Below are positions 23,195-32,053 of a DNA stretch of 39,122 bases, piece by piece; within the stretch, counting starts at the first letter, position 1, and the number at the start of each line of letters is the position of its first letter. The DNA comes from Actinopolymorpha alba DSM 45243 (GTDB lineage Bacteria; Actinomycetota; Actinomycetes; Propionibacteriales; Actinopolymorphaceae), in the NCBI RefSeq assembly GCF_000373925.1, contig NZ_KB892796.1, positions 1-39,122 on the forward strand. Reading direction: 5' to 3'. The translations under genes and the position numbers were made by a program. The notes under the pieces are model-generated. The model searched no databases. It was not told the DNA's origin and saw only the letters and a program-made list of their open reading frames with translations.

Positions 23195-24426
23195 CGTGGT
23201 GAACGGGTCAGCTCGTCGAAGAAGTCCGCGATCCGTCGCCCCTGCCGGCTCACACTCTTTTCGGTCACCACAAAATCCCGGGCAGTCTCGGCCAGTTCCC
23301 GAAGTTTGCCTGCCGGCAGCTGTGCCGCCTCGGACAACGACTTGGCCAGTCCTTCGGTGCTGTCGTCATCGGCGAAGAGCAGTTTGTCGTCGTACTCCTC
23401 CGGAATGCCCGAAAGTCTCGTCGTGAGGACAGGGCGCCCGAGGGCCATGTACTCGATCAGCTTTGACGGAAAGGAATACTTGACGAAGTCCTGGTCGGCC
23501 GGGCGCGGGTTGACCAGAAGATGCGCCCGACCGAGTGCTGGTATGAGCTCCTCGTGGGGCAGCGCTCCGTGAAAGCGGATCCGCTCACTCTCGGCCGCGC
23601 GTTGCCGGATCCAGCCATCCAGAGGGCCCGCGCCGTAGATATGCACCACGATGTCCTCTGGCACCGCGAGCACCGCTTCGACAAGTCGGCCGACGCCGTA
23701 CTCCTCCAGTAACGTGCCGGCATATGCGACCTCAAACGGCGCGCCGGGTGGCCGGCCCCTCTCCTGCGTCACGGGCAGCGCTGAAAGCCGTGGATTCACG
23801 ACCCCTTCCATGACCAGATGCCGGCTCGCCGGCGCGAACTCCTGCCCGATCGCCTCCGTCACGCAGATCGCGCCATCCATCCGCCGCAGCGCCCGGCGGG
23901 CGAGGGCCGTGTCAACGCGCCGGAGGAATCTGAGAACGGCGCCGTCGTCGCTGAGGACGACGCCGGGCCGGTCGGTGAGCAGCACCACAACAGGGATACC
24001 GCGCAGCCGGCGGGCCAGCCGGCCGAACCACAGGAACGGCTGATGAACGCCGTGGATCAGGAGGACGTCGCAGCGTTCCGGCCTCAGCATGCCGATCCCG
24101 AACAGCAGGCAACCGGCCAATCTGCTTACCTGCTTGGCGAGATGAAGGTTCACAAAACCCAGGGTCCGCCCGTCGATCCCGCGTGTACGGAACCTTCCTC
24201 CCCGGACCAGGATCCTCGCGTTGAGGGGATAGCTCGCGAGCTGGAGGGTTGACAACAAGAAGATGTCGCAACCGTTCTCGCCTAACCCAGAGACGATGCT
24301 CCACGCGAGATTGTGTGTCTGCGTGCTCGCGGCAGCGGCCGAGCGCCCCAACGCGAGCAGTTGTTCGTCGGGAATGGTGAAACCCAGGAAGAGGACCTTC
24401 GGTCCCGCGCCGGAACGTGTTTTCAT
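23191..24426 (-). CDS. GT4-like glycosyltransferase
   Basis: A 411-residue GT-B fold enzyme using a nucleotide-sugar donor. FEVAYAGTLLEEYGVGRLVE starts the C-terminal Rossmann domain, VVHIYGAGPLDGWI follows, and SFPSKLIEYMALGRPVLTT is the donor-binding E-x7-E-like region. The N-terminal half is atypical (SAAAASTQTHNLAW). ATG at 24426 lies 39 bp after the LCP stop. Donor and acceptor cannot be predicted; it probably adds a sugar to the lipid-linked unit on the cytoplasmic side. Confidence 0.88.
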   Translation of the reverse strand: MKTRSGAGPKVLFLGFTIPDEQLLALGRSAAAASTQTHNLAWSIVSGLGENGCDIFLLSTLQLASYPLNARILVRGGRFRTRGIDGRTLGFVNLHLAKQVSRLAGCLLFGIGMLRPERCDVLLIHGVHQPFLWFGRLARRLRGIPVVVLLTDRPGVVLSDDGAVLRFLRRVDTALARRALRRMDGAICVTEAIGQEFAPASRHLVMEGVVNPRLSALPVTQERGRPPGAPFEVAYAGTLLEEYGVGRLVEAVLAVPEDIVVHIYGAGPLDGWIRQRAAESERIRFHGALPHEELIPALGRAHLLVNPRPADQDFVKYSFPSKLIEYMALGRPVLTTRLSGIPEEYDDKLLFADDDSTEGLAKSLSEAAQLPAGKLRELAETARDFVVTEKSVSRQGRRIADFFDELTRSPR

Positions 24427-24465
24427 GGCTGACTCTTCTCCACTGTCGCGCTGCGTCCGACCGGC

Positions 24466-26007
24466 TCAGCGACCGCGCGGGCGGTAGGCACAGGCATCGT
24501 CGAGTGTGGTCGCGGGATTGTCAGGCTTGTCGCGGGTTTCGGTGACGAACGACGCCGCGCTCGGAGTCGGCTTCGCCGTGGGTTCGGGCGTGTTCTCGCC
24601 GGCCTCGCTTGCCTGGATCGCCTGCCTGGTCTTGGCGCGGATGAACTTGTAGTCGGGGCGCGAGTGCTTGATGAGGCTGTTGTCGAAGACGACACTGGAA
24701 ATCTCGGCGCTCTTGACCTTGAGCGCCAGGTCGACGAACGCTGGTAGGAGAGAACGCGGTACGTCCGTCATCACGATCTTCTGCGACACGTCCGCGATCT
24801 GTTCGTACCTCGCAAGGAGTCGGCCAGGGCTCGCCTGCCGCATGATCGCGTGCATGGCGCACCGCTGCCGGCGCATCCGGTCGTAGTCGTCCGTGCGCCA
24901 CCGGGTGCGGGCATACCAGAGAGCGCGGTAGCCGTCGAGGTGCTTGTTGGGTCCGGGCTTGACCCACCCTTCCGGGGGCGTACCAGTTTCGTTGTCTCCC
25001 CCCAGGGGGAGCGGCTCGTTGATGTTGACCGTGATCCCGCCGAGAGCGTCGATGAGGTACTCGAACCCGCTCAGGTTGAGCATGACGTAATAGTCGATCT
25101 TCTGCCCGAGAGCCGCGCCGACCGCCAGCTTGACCGCGTCAGCACCGGGATTGTCCGACTTCAGCAAGCCGGGATGCTGGTCTGGAACGTTGTCATACAT
25201 GGCGGTGAGCATGTACTCCAGCTCTTCGCCCGAGTCCTTGAACTCTCGTCCTGGATCGAAGATTCCGTTGGGATAGACCTTCGCGAGCTTCGAGCCTTTC
25301 GGGAACGGCACCCGCTCGAGGTTCCGAGGTAGGCTGACCAGCGCGGTGTCGCCGGTCCGCGTGCTGATACTCGCGACCATCACCGTGTCTGTGCGTACGC
25401 CGTTGCGTTCGGGGGCCCCATCACCACCAAGCAGAAGGATGTTGACCCGATCCTGTCCAGCCCATGGATTCTCGGGCGCGACCTGCTTGGGTTTCGTCTC
25501 GCTTCGGATATCGCGCGCTTCCTTGAAAACCGAACTCACCAACTCCTTCTGCGCACCAGCCACCCGCGATATGAACGCCAACGGGAGCGCGACCGTAATG
25601 ACGAGCGCAGAGACGAGGAGTGCGCCGCCCAGTCGAGCGAAGAGCGAGAGCTGTGGTGGCCGAAGGGAGCGGTACGTCCCGACGATGACGACGATCCAGG
25701 CCAGTTGGATGCCGATCAGTATCGGCGGCAGGCTGTTGAGGACCTTGACGTTGAACGCCAACTGGACCAGGTCTTGCCTGACGAACAGGACGGCATACGC
25801 CGCCGCCAGGAGCAGAGCGAGCGTGCAGCCCAGAACCACCCTGCCGAGTCGACGCCGTCCAGCGAGGACAAGGCCCAGTCCGGGCACCACTGTGCCCACG
25901 ACAGTAAGCCCGAGCACCGCGATGACGCTCCGGTCACGCGGCCGCTTCTCTCCGTCCGGCGCGGGCTCGGTGGTCTGCCTGATGGTGGAGGAATGAGTTT
26001 CGATCAC
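24466..26007 (-). CDS. LytR-CpsA-Psr (LCP) family phosphotransferase with four-helix N-terminus
   Basis: A 513-residue LCP enzyme that attaches undecaprenyl-linked glycans to peptidoglycan. The LCP domain carries VNILLLGGDG, RTDTVMVASI and SLPRNLERVPFP, then YRALWYARTRWRTDDYDRMR with the pyrophosphate-binding arginines. Before it lie four membrane segments (e.g. VLGLTVVGTVVPGLGLVLAG, LALLLAAAYAVLFV, ILIGIQLAWIVVIVGTY) rather than the single TM of most LCP proteins. The GTG start at 26007 overlaps the stop of the sugar transferase gene (GTGA) and has AGGGAA upstream. A Thr/Pro-rich tail follows the domain. Confidence 0.9.
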   Translation of the reverse strand: MIETHSSTIRQTTEPAPDGEKRPRDRSVIAVLGLTVVGTVVPGLGLVLAGRRRLGRVVLGCTLALLLAAAYAVLFVRQDLVQLAFNVKVLNSLPPILIGIQLAWIVVIVGTYRSLRPPQLSLFARLGGALLVSALVITVALPLAFISRVAGAQKELVSSVFKEARDIRSETKPKQVAPENPWAGQDRVNILLLGGDGAPERNGVRTDTVMVASISTRTGDTALVSLPRNLERVPFPKGSKLAKVYPNGIFDPGREFKDSGEELEYMLTAMYDNVPDQHPGLLKSDNPGADAVKLAVGAALGQKIDYYVMLNLSGFEYLIDALGGITVNINEPLPLGGDNETGTPPEGWVKPGPNKHLDGYRALWYARTRWRTDDYDRMRRQRCAMHAIMRQASPGRLLARYEQIADVSQKIVMTDVPRSLLPAFVDLALKVKSAEISSVVFDNSLIKHSRPDYKFIRAKTRQAIQASEAGENTPEPTAKPTPSAASFVTETRDKPDNPATTLDDACAYRPRGR

Positions 26008-26732
26008 GGGGTTCCCTGGGGTGGTGATGGCGCGATCCCGCTGGGTTCTGGCGCAAAGTGTCGAGGTACACCCCGGCGCGTCGTGAGGTGCCGATCGGTG
26101 CGTACGCCAGCCTGAGCTGGCGTCAGACACCCCTCCGGCCATTGAGAACGGCTGAGAAGGGCCGGAATCGTTCTCGCAAGAATGGCGAGATCCCCAAGAA
26201 AGCTTCGGGTCTCGACATACCTCAGATACATGTCAACTTTTCTTGGCAGCACCACAGTCACGTAGTGACCTTCAGGGTCAGGTGCCCACGCGAGCTCGTC
26301 AGCCTCATGCCGGTAGACGATGGACGCGGGATCGGTGATTCCGGGGCGCACCGACAGGATGCGCTCGCGCGCCTCGGATGGCCAGCATTCGACGTACCGC
26401 GCGAGCTCTGGCCTGGGTCCGACCAGGCTCATCCGGCCGCGAAGAACGTCATAGAGCTGGGGCAGCTCATCGAGCTTCGTGGCGCGAAGAGTACGTCCGA
26501 GCCGGGTGATCCGCGTATCCGTGCTGGAGGTCACACCGATCCGATCGCTCCCGCGCATGGTGCGGAACTTGTGGATGTCGAAGCGCCTTCCGTACCGTCC
26601 GATCCGCTCCTGCCGAAAGAGCACCGGCCCGCCATCGCACACCTTGATGAGGATCGCGACCGCCAGTAGGACCGGTAGAGACAGCGCCAGCAGCACGACG
26701 ACGGTCAACACCTCGAAGACTCGCCTGGTCAT
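26004..26732 (-). CDS. Initiating sugar-phosphate transferase (WcaJ/PglC-type PGT)
   Basis: A 242-residue monotopic phosphoglycosyl transferase that loads the first sugar phosphate onto undecaprenyl phosphate. [19 protein letters not shown] is the re-entrant helix, [20 protein letters not shown] the next block, then the catalytic [14 protein letters not shown] (Asp-Glu dyad) and MSLVGPRPE. This is the short form without the N-terminal multi-TM domain. The C-terminus runs about 45 residues past the usual end, with a Pro/Arg-rich tail. ATG at 26732 overlaps the aminotransferase stop (ATGA). Confidence 0.92.
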   Translation of the reverse strand: MTRRVFEVLTVVVLLALSLPVLLAVAILIKVCDGGPVLFRQERIGRYGRRFDIHKFRTMRGSDRIGVTSSTDTRITRLGRTLRATKLDELPQLYDVLRGRMSLVGPRPELARYVECWPSEARERILSVRPGITDPASIVYRHEADELAWAPDPEGHYVTVVLPRKVDMYLRYVETRSFLGDLAILARTIPALLSRSQWPEGCLTPAQAGVRTDRHLTTRRGVPRHFAPEPSGIAPSPPQGTP

Positions 26733-27940
26733 CGCAGAACCTTGGTCACGGCCTCGATGACCCGGCAAACCTGTTCTTCGGTCATGCGGGAGAACAACGG
26801 CAGGCTGACCACCCGCTCGAACTCCCTGCTGGCCACCGGAAACATCTCGTCCGTGAGCCCACCACGCCGGCGCCAGAAGGTGAGCTTGTGGAGGGGAATG
26901 AAGTGCACGCTGCACGCGATCCCCAGATCGGACATCTCCGCGATGAACTCGTCCCGCCCCACTCGCGCCTCGTCACGCAGCCGGATGACGAAGAGATGCC
27001 AGGCATGTACGTCGGTCGAGGAGACCGGCGTGGGGAGGTCCAGTGGCAGATCGCGGAAGGATTCCAGGTATCGCGTGGCAATCTCTTCGCGGCGCAGGCG
27101 CATCGTGTCCGCCCGGACCAGTTGGACAAGTCCCATCGCCGCGGCGGGATCGGTGAGGTTGTACTTGAACCCGGCGTCGACCACGTCGTAGCGCCAGGAA
27201 GGAATGTCCGCACATTGTTGGCGGGCGAATGCATCGCGGTTGATCCCGTGGAGGCGCATGACTCGAACGCGTCGAGCCAGATCCACATCACGGGTGACCA
27301 ACATGCCTCCCTCGCCGGTGGTCATCGTCTTGGTGGCATAGAAGCTGAACACCGTGGCCTGGCTCTGCCCCGCACCGACGGGAGTTCCGTCACTGGTCGC
27401 TGAGAAGGCGTGCGCGGCGTCCTCGACCACCCGCAGGTTGTGTGAACGCGCGAAGGCGTCGAGACGCGCGCACGACAGTGCCTTGCCCGCGAAGTGAACC
27501 GGCACCACCGCGGCCGTCCTGGCGGTGATTCTGGACTCGGCAGCGGCGAGATCGATATTGAGGGTTGTCGGATCAACGTCGACCAGCACAGGTTCCGCGC
27601 CGAGATAATGAACAATTTCAGCGGTCGCGGTGAAGGTCCACGTCGGCACGAGTACCTCCGCACCGGGCCCGATACCCAGAGCCTCCAGTGCGAGATGAAG
27701 ACCCGCAGTCGCCGAATTGAGCGCCACCGCTTCTGTTCCTGGACCGCAGCGTTCGGCGAAACGTCGTTCGAACTCGTGGACGCGCGGACCGCTCGACAAC
27801 CATCCAGATCGGAGAGCGTCCGCGACCGCCGCGATCTCCTCTTCGCCGATGTCAGGCTCAGCGAATGGCAGTGCTGGCAGTGTGGTTCCGGCCCCGCTCG
27901 GGCTTCGCCCGTCCGGGCTCACCCCCACCTCGACCATCAT
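26729..27940 (-). CDS. DegT/DnrJ/EryC1/StrS sugar aminotransferase
   Basis: A 403-residue PLP-dependent enzyme converting a 4-keto (or 3-keto) nucleotide sugar to an amino sugar. [21 protein letters not shown] (Asp holding the PLP pyridine N) and [14 protein letters not shown] (Schiff-base Lys) are all intact, as is HLFVIRL. The ketosugar supplier is not in the window, since no 4,6-dehydratase is present. Start chosen at ATG 27940; GTG 27949 is in frame but lies directly on the GGGGGGAG ribosome site. Confidence 0.92.
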   Translation of the reverse strand: MMVEVGVSPDGRSPSGAGTTLPALPFAEPDIGEEEIAAVADALRSGWLSSGPRVHEFERRFAERCGPGTEAVALNSATAGLHLALEALGIGPGAEVLVPTWTFTATAEIVHYLGAEPVLVDVDPTTLNIDLAAAESRITARTAAVVPVHFAGKALSCARLDAFARSHNLRVVEDAAHAFSATSDGTPVGAGQSQATVFSFYATKTMTTGEGGMLVTRDVDLARRVRVMRLHGINRDAFARQQCADIPSWRYDVVDAGFKYNLTDPAAAMGLVQLVRADTMRLRREEIATRYLESFRDLPLDLPTPVSSTDVHAWHLFVIRLRDEARVGRDEFIAEMSDLGIACSVHFIPLHKLTFWRRRGGLTDEMFPVASREFERVVSLPLFSRMTEEQVCRVIEAVTKVLR

Positions 27941-28014
27941 CCCGACCACCTCCCCCCGAATGCGTTAGCAGGCGGCCAACTGTGTCAGTGGTGCCAGGTC
28001 CCAATGTGCGTATC

Positions 28015-28030
28015 CCCAGGGCACCCTGGG
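28015..28030. terminator. CCCAGGG/CCCTGGG palindrome between polysaccharide genes
   Basis: CCCAGGG-ca-CCCTGGG is a perfect 7-bp inverted repeat in the 117-bp gap between the second ligase-family gene and the aminotransferase gene (both minus strand). It could be a terminator for the upstream genes or an operator for a promoter serving the downstream block. No -10/-35 pair is obvious. Confidence 0.35.
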
Positions 28031-28057
28031 CAGAAACTACGACCTGCCGGTGCGGTG

Positions 28058-29296
28058 TCAACTCACCGTTTCTGAACTCTTTTGAGTCCGCTCGGGCATC
28101 TCCAGGAATCCCGCCGGAGCTTGGATGGCTTTGACGTGGTCGGCTTCAGGGACGTCGCTCGTTTCAGTTGTCGTCTTTGCCGGCTGTCCCCGCGCCCCCA
28201 GCGCTGAGAACAATCCCGTCGTGAGCCACAACGCGGATTCGAGCTCCCAGTGCGCGGACAGCCACATGGGCACCCAGCAGACGAGCACCGAACCGACAAC
28301 GAGAGTGCGGGCGGAGGCGCCACGCGTGGCCATGATGAGAGAGGAGAACACCGTCGCGAGGAAGAGCAGTAGCCCGATGATGCCCAGGCCGGTGGCGATC
28401 TCGAGGAACACGTTGTGGGCGTACCAATAGTTCGGCGGCAAGGTTTTGAATCCACCGGCGCCAACGCCCACCAGCCAGTGCTCGACGAACACCTGCTTCG
28501 CGTACGGCCAGAGTAGTAGTCGGTAGGTGAGATCGCCGGTCGAGCGCACGGTCACCGCGTCGAGCATGCGCAGTGCGACGTTCATCAGGCCGCTGGAGAC
28601 CACCAAGGAAACCAGGCCGATTCCAGCACTCAGGACAACAATTCCCCACCGAAAGATGAACCGGTGGACGAGCAACCAGAGAGCCACCAGAACCACACCG
28701 GCAAGCGCGCCCCGACAGCCCGTCTGGAGGATGCCGAAAAGCATTGCGAGGGCTGAAACGGCCAGCACAGACCTGACCCATCCCGATGGATAAAGGCTCC
28801 AGAGCAGGACCGCCACCGCGATTCCGGTGGCGAGGGCATAGGCCAGGTTGTTGAAATTCACGCCGTCGATGCCGTACCGGTCCGTCGAGAGGCCGGCGAC
28901 CAGCAGAGGCATCGTGGGGTTATCGCGGATCAGGAGAACGATCGCGACCAGGCAACCGCTCAGGTAGCCCCACGCGACCACAGCCAGCCGCCACCGTTCG
29001 GTGACAACAGTCCGGATCGCCAGGAAGATCGCGAGGGCGGTGAGTTGGGCGCGCGCCGTGTCCCACGTCCACTCGGGCGCGACCGCCCACGCGATCGAGA
29101 GGACAGCGAACGCCGTAAAGAGACTCGCGAAAATTTCCGGAGCCCGGATCCGCAGGCGTCTGAGGTGGAACGCAAGCAGCACGGCGCAGGTGATTGACCC
29201 CGCCACGTCCGCGACCGCGGGACTGAAGACCGAGACGGCCGCGACACCAGCCAGCAACCAGGGTGGAACGTTCGCTACCACCCGCCGGAGGCTCAC
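28058..29296 (-). CDS. O-antigen ligase/polymerase-family membrane protein (copy 2)
   Basis: A 412-residue paralogue of the protein encoded at 21974-23194, with the same helix order and the loop DLTYRLLLWPYAKQVFVEHW followed by GVGAGGFKTLPPNYWYAHN. The C-terminus carries about 40 extra hydrophilic residues. GTG at 29296, with GGTCGGG upstream. Its presence together with copy 1, flanking the GT/LCP/PGT/aminotransferase block, suggests divided roles in polymerisation and ligation. Confidence 0.88.
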   Translation of the reverse strand: MSLRRVVANVPPWLLAGVAAVSVFSPAVADVAGSITCAVLLAFHLRRLRIRAPEIFASLFTAFAVLSIAWAVAPEWTWDTARAQLTALAIFLAIRTVVTERWRLAVVAWGYLSGCLVAIVLLIRDNPTMPLLVAGLSTDRYGIDGVNFNNLAYALATGIAVAVLLWSLYPSGWVRSVLAVSALAMLFGILQTGCRGALAGVVLVALWLLVHRFIFRWGIVVLSAGIGLVSLVVSSGLMNVALRMLDAVTVRSTGDLTYRLLLWPYAKQVFVEHWLVGVGAGGFKTLPPNYWYAHNVFLEIATGLGIIGLLLFLATVFSSLIMATRGASARTLVVGSVLVCWVPMWLSAHWELESALWLTTGLFSALGARGQPAKTTTETSDVPEADHVKAIQAPAGFLEMPERTQKSSETVS

Positions 29297-29340
29297 CGGC
29301 CCGACCGTCGGTCGGCGTCACAATGGCGCATGGGTTCAGA

Positions 29341-30273
29341 TCACACCTGCCATAGCCCGTCCTCGTCGAAATGGCGGATCCAGTCGTAGGTCCGCTGGAT
29401 ACCGAGCTCCAGTTCGACGGTTGGTTTCCAGCCAAGCGCCAGCGTCGTTGAGTTGTCGTACGTCTTGACCGGCGTCACGCCCTTGGGGCGACCGACGATG
29501 TTGATGACCGGATCGGCCCAGTCAGCGATCTCGCAGGCCAGCTTCGCCACTTCCTCTGAGGTCCGCAGGTCGTCCGTACGCGACACGACGTACCGACCTC
29601 CGTCCTGCGACTGCTCGATCGCCATTCGCAGCCCCGCCATCACGTCACCGACCCAGGTGTAGGAACGCGAGGTGTCCTGGTGAACCGTGATCGGATGCCG
29701 GTGATGCGCCTGCCAGAGGAAGGTGTGCAGCGCATTACGACCCACGTGGGCGGGCGTACCCGACGACGGGCCAGGGCCGTAGGGCATGTTCAACCGGGCG
29801 ATCACCAGTCCGGTCGGCGCGTAGAGTTCGGCGACCTGTTCGCCCCAGAGCTTTGTCAGCCCATACAGGTTGAGCGGTTTCACGTCGTTCCACGCCCGCG
29901 GCTTCGTCCAGTCCGCACCAGACAAGCCGGTGCCGTAGACCTCAGAACTCGACACGTACACCAGCCGCGCCTCGAAGGCGCCACAGGCCTCGGCGATGAG
30001 CGTCGTCATTTCGGCGTTGTCACGAACCGTCTCCCAACGCCGGTCCTCCCCCTGCACCCGCCCATACTTGGCGGCCAGATGTACGACGACGTCAGGCCGG
30101 ACCTCGGCGAACAGCCTCTCGACCGAGTCCGGGTCGAGCAGGTCGGTGACCGTGTGGTGCTCCGTCTCCTGCGGACGTAGATCTGCGCCGTACACCTCGT
30201 GCCCGTGTTCACGCAGCTCAGGGCCGAGCCAGGTACCGATATAACCAGCTGCCCCGGTCATCAAGATCTTCAT
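29341..30273 (-). CDS. NAD-dependent epimerase/dehydratase-family protein (extended SDR)
   Basis: A 310-residue nucleotide-sugar modifying enzyme. TGAAGYIG is the NAD(P)-binding Gly motif, VYVSSSEVYG carries the catalytic Ser, and YGLTK the catalytic Tyr/Lys. ARLNMPYGPG and SYTWVGDVMAGL are typical of sugar-binding epimerases. The exact reaction (epimerase, reductase or dehydratase) cannot be read from sequence. ATG at 30273 follows GAGGGGG; a longer frame upstream is not family-like. Confidence 0.9.
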   Translation of the reverse strand: MKILMTGAAGYIGTWLGPELREHGHEVYGADLRPQETEHHTVTDLLDPDSVERLFAEVRPDVVVHLAAKYGRVQGEDRRWETVRDNAEMTTLIAEACGAFEARLVYVSSSEVYGTGLSGADWTKPRAWNDVKPLNLYGLTKLWGEQVAELYAPTGLVIARLNMPYGPGPSSGTPAHVGRNALHTFLWQAHHRHPITVHQDTSRSYTWVGDVMAGLRMAIEQSQDGGRYVVSRTDDLRTSEEVAKLACEIADWADPVINIVGRPKGVTPVKTYDNSTTLALGWKPTVELELGIQRTYDWIRHFDEDGLWQV

Positions 30274-30364
30274 GAGAAATCCCCCTCGAGAAGTCGCTCC
30301 GGTTGGATTCGGCTCGAAACCATTCCGGGTGCCGTTCGCAGATGAGCGACCGACAGAAGTCCTG

Positions 30365-30398
30365 CCCGGTGAAGATGCGAACAAACTCGCGCACCGGG
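30365..30398. other. Nested inverted repeat upstream of the epimerase gene
   Basis: CCCGGTG (30365-30371) pairs with CACCGGG (30392-30398), with GCGA/TCGC nested inside. It lies in the 172-bp gap between the WbuB-like GT and the epimerase. It may be a leader structure. Confidence 0.35.
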
Positions 30399-30416
30399 AC
30401 GGAAGGCAAATCTTGG

Positions 30417-30435
30417 TTGATTCGAGACGAATCAA
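30417..30435 (-). terminator. Hairpin directly after the WbuB-like glycosyltransferase gene
   Basis: TTGATTCG-aga-CGAATCAA, perfect 8-bp arms, begins 11 nt past the GT stop and is followed on the minus strand by CCAAGATTT. It is probably a terminator or processing site that separates the GT from the epimerase gene. Confidence 0.5.
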
Positions 30436-30445
30436 TTGCCGTCAT

Positions 30446-31678
30446 TTACGACGACCGTCGGACGTCCTTGATCTGTCGCAGTGTCGACTCGACCCGGTCA
30501 AGCGCGGACGCCACCGAGAAGGTCTGCGCGTAATAGGAACACCCCTGACTTCCGAGAGCGCGCAGGTGTTCCCGGCCGCTGCGTCCCAACAGGCGAATCC
30601 CGTCGGCGATGGACGAGGCGTCGCCGGGACGTGCCGTGATGCCCGCCCCGCTGTCTCGCACCAGCGTGGCGACGTCGCCGTCCGCGGCGGCCAGCATCGG
30701 GCGGGCGGACGCGAGTATCAGCTGCACCTTGCTGGGAATCGTGTAGGTGCTGCGCATACTCACGTACTGCGCGTCGCTGGTCGCCATCAATGCCGACATC
30801 CGCTCTTTTGGTAACCGGCCGAGAAAGCGAACGTTCGTCACGCCGGCCACCTCCGCGCGCTGGCGCAACGATCCCTCCGATATACCGGAGCCGGCGATCA
30901 GGCACACGAACCGCGGATCATCCACGAGCGCACACGCGTCGATCAACGCCTCGAGTCCCTGCGCCTCTCCCATCGCTCCGGCGTACACCAGCACGATCTG
31001 ATCAGGACTGAGGCCGAGTTCGGAACGCATGTCGACCGGTCGTTCGGCGATCAGCCGCTCATCCGACCAGAGTGGAATATAGACGAGCTTCTCCTCAGGC
31101 ACGCCCTGCCGAAGGAGAAGCTCCTTCTCGCCGGGAGATATGTACGCGACGCGGGCGGCCGAGCGATACATCGCCCGACACCAGGCGCTGATGCCATTCC
31201 TGACCGGCCGGCGCAGCGGGCCGGCCGGCAGAAAGCCACTCGCCTCGATATTCTCCGGCCACATGTCAAACACGTGCAGGAGAACGGGGATCTTGTACAC
31301 GTAGCGCAAATACCACATGGGGAGTGCGACCGTGATCGGCGAGTTGTAGACCCAGACGGCATCGGCGCCGCGAAGCCTGCTGACACCGGAGGCGAGTGCG
31401 GACGCGGCAAAGGACGTGTAGTTGGCGAGCCGTCGTACCGACGAACTGTCGTGGCTCGGATAGAGCGCGACCCGCCGGACCCGCACGTCGCCGTGCAGCT
31501 CATCCGCTCGGCGCGACATCGTGTAACCCGGCATGATCCGACCAGCCGGGTAGTTGGGGAACCCTGTCACTACCCGCACCTCGTGTCCACGGCGGGCCAA
31601 GCCATGCGCAAGGACGCCTGGCAGGCTGGCCGGACCGGGTTCGGGATCGAACCATTGGCTCAGCAGACCGACTCGCAT
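30446..31678 (-). CDS. WbuB-like GT4 glycosyltransferase
   Basis: A 410-residue GT-B enzyme with the WbuB/fucosamine-transferase N-terminus (LLSQWFDPEPGPASLPGVLA, VVTGFPNYPAG). It also has LLHVFDMWPENIEASGFL, VLVYAGAMGEAQGLEALI and TYTIPSKVQLILASARPML. In related clusters such enzymes add N-acetyl-fucosamine or similar amino sugars, which fits the nearby DegT aminotransferase. ATG at 31678; divergent from the BY-kinase gene across a 375-bp AT-richer region. Confidence 0.9.
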   Translation of the reverse strand: MRVGLLSQWFDPEPGPASLPGVLAHGLARRGHEVRVVTGFPNYPAGRIMPGYTMSRRADELHGDVRVRRVALYPSHDSSSVRRLANYTSFAASALASGVSRLRGADAVWVYNSPITVALPMWYLRYVYKIPVLLHVFDMWPENIEASGFLPAGPLRRPVRNGISAWCRAMYRSAARVAYISPGEKELLLRQGVPEEKLVYIPLWSDERLIAERPVDMRSELGLSPDQIVLVYAGAMGEAQGLEALIDACALVDDPRFVCLIAGSGISEGSLRQRAEVAGVTNVRFLGRLPKERMSALMATSDAQYVSMRSTYTIPSKVQLILASARPMLAAADGDVATLVRDSGAGITARPGDASSIADGIRLLGRSGREHLRALGSQGCSYYAQTFSVASALDRVESTLRQIKDVRRSS

Positions 31679-31832
31679 TACTCCCCGTTCTCGCCGCTCG
31701 CTGTATGGATCCAGCCCCTCACGGGCTTCGCAGCTCGATCTCCCCTGGCCGACCCCGGCTGGCGAACTCCGTTATGCAACCACATATTTCTCGAAGGTGC
31801 GGGTTCTTTGCCGCAAATCTGACAGTCGCCAA

Positions 31833-31844
31833 CAGATCGATCTG
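31833..31844. promoter_or_regulatory. 12-bp palindrome CAGATCGATCTG
   Basis: Perfect palindrome with flanking partial repeats (AAATCTG at 31815-31821, ATCTGATTT at 31840-31848). Candidate operator for the divergent glycosyltransferase and kinase promoters. Confidence 0.4.
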
Positions 31845-31848
31845 ATTT

Positions 31849-31889
31849 CGATCAACAGCGGGCCGGTCGACACCCGCTGACTTTGATCG
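31849..31889. other. Bulged 14-bp hairpin in the divergent region
   Basis: CGATCAACAGCGGG pairs with CCCGCTG...TTGATCG, interrupted only by a 3-nt bulge (31880-31882), around a 10-nt loop. On the minus strand it would be in the leader of the GT gene if transcription starts upstream of it. Confidence 0.45.
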
Positions 31890-31948
31890 GCCGGCCGCCG
31901 GAAGTCGCTCTCAGACGTCACCCAGAATCGAGTGTTATCCCGACCTGA

Positions 31949-31978
31949 TTGGATATGAATGCTCCATGTGCGTAGAGG
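31949..31978 (+). promoter_or_regulatory. Possible promoter for the BY-kinase gene
   Basis: TTGGAT and TAGAGG with an 18-bp spacer, 75 bp upstream of the GTG. Fair match only. Confidence 0.3.
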
Positions 31979-32053
31979 CAGGTGTATGACAAATAGCGCC
32001 TCACGGCACGCTTCTTCGCGCAGGACTGAGCTCTGACACAGGACGGGAATCCC

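Larger units (their letters stand above)
31679..32053. other. Divergent regulatory region of the polysaccharide cluster
   Basis: 375 bp without a gene, less GC-rich than its flanks. It holds a perfect 12-bp palindrome (31833-31844), a bulged 14-bp stem (31849-31889) and a plausible promoter for the BY-kinase gene (31949-31978). Confidence 0.6.

Noticed and set aside
127-31929. Shared 12-mer TCACCCAGAATC at 127-138 and 31918-31929
   Set aside because: Matches of 12 bp are expected by chance in 39 kb and the flanks do not extend.
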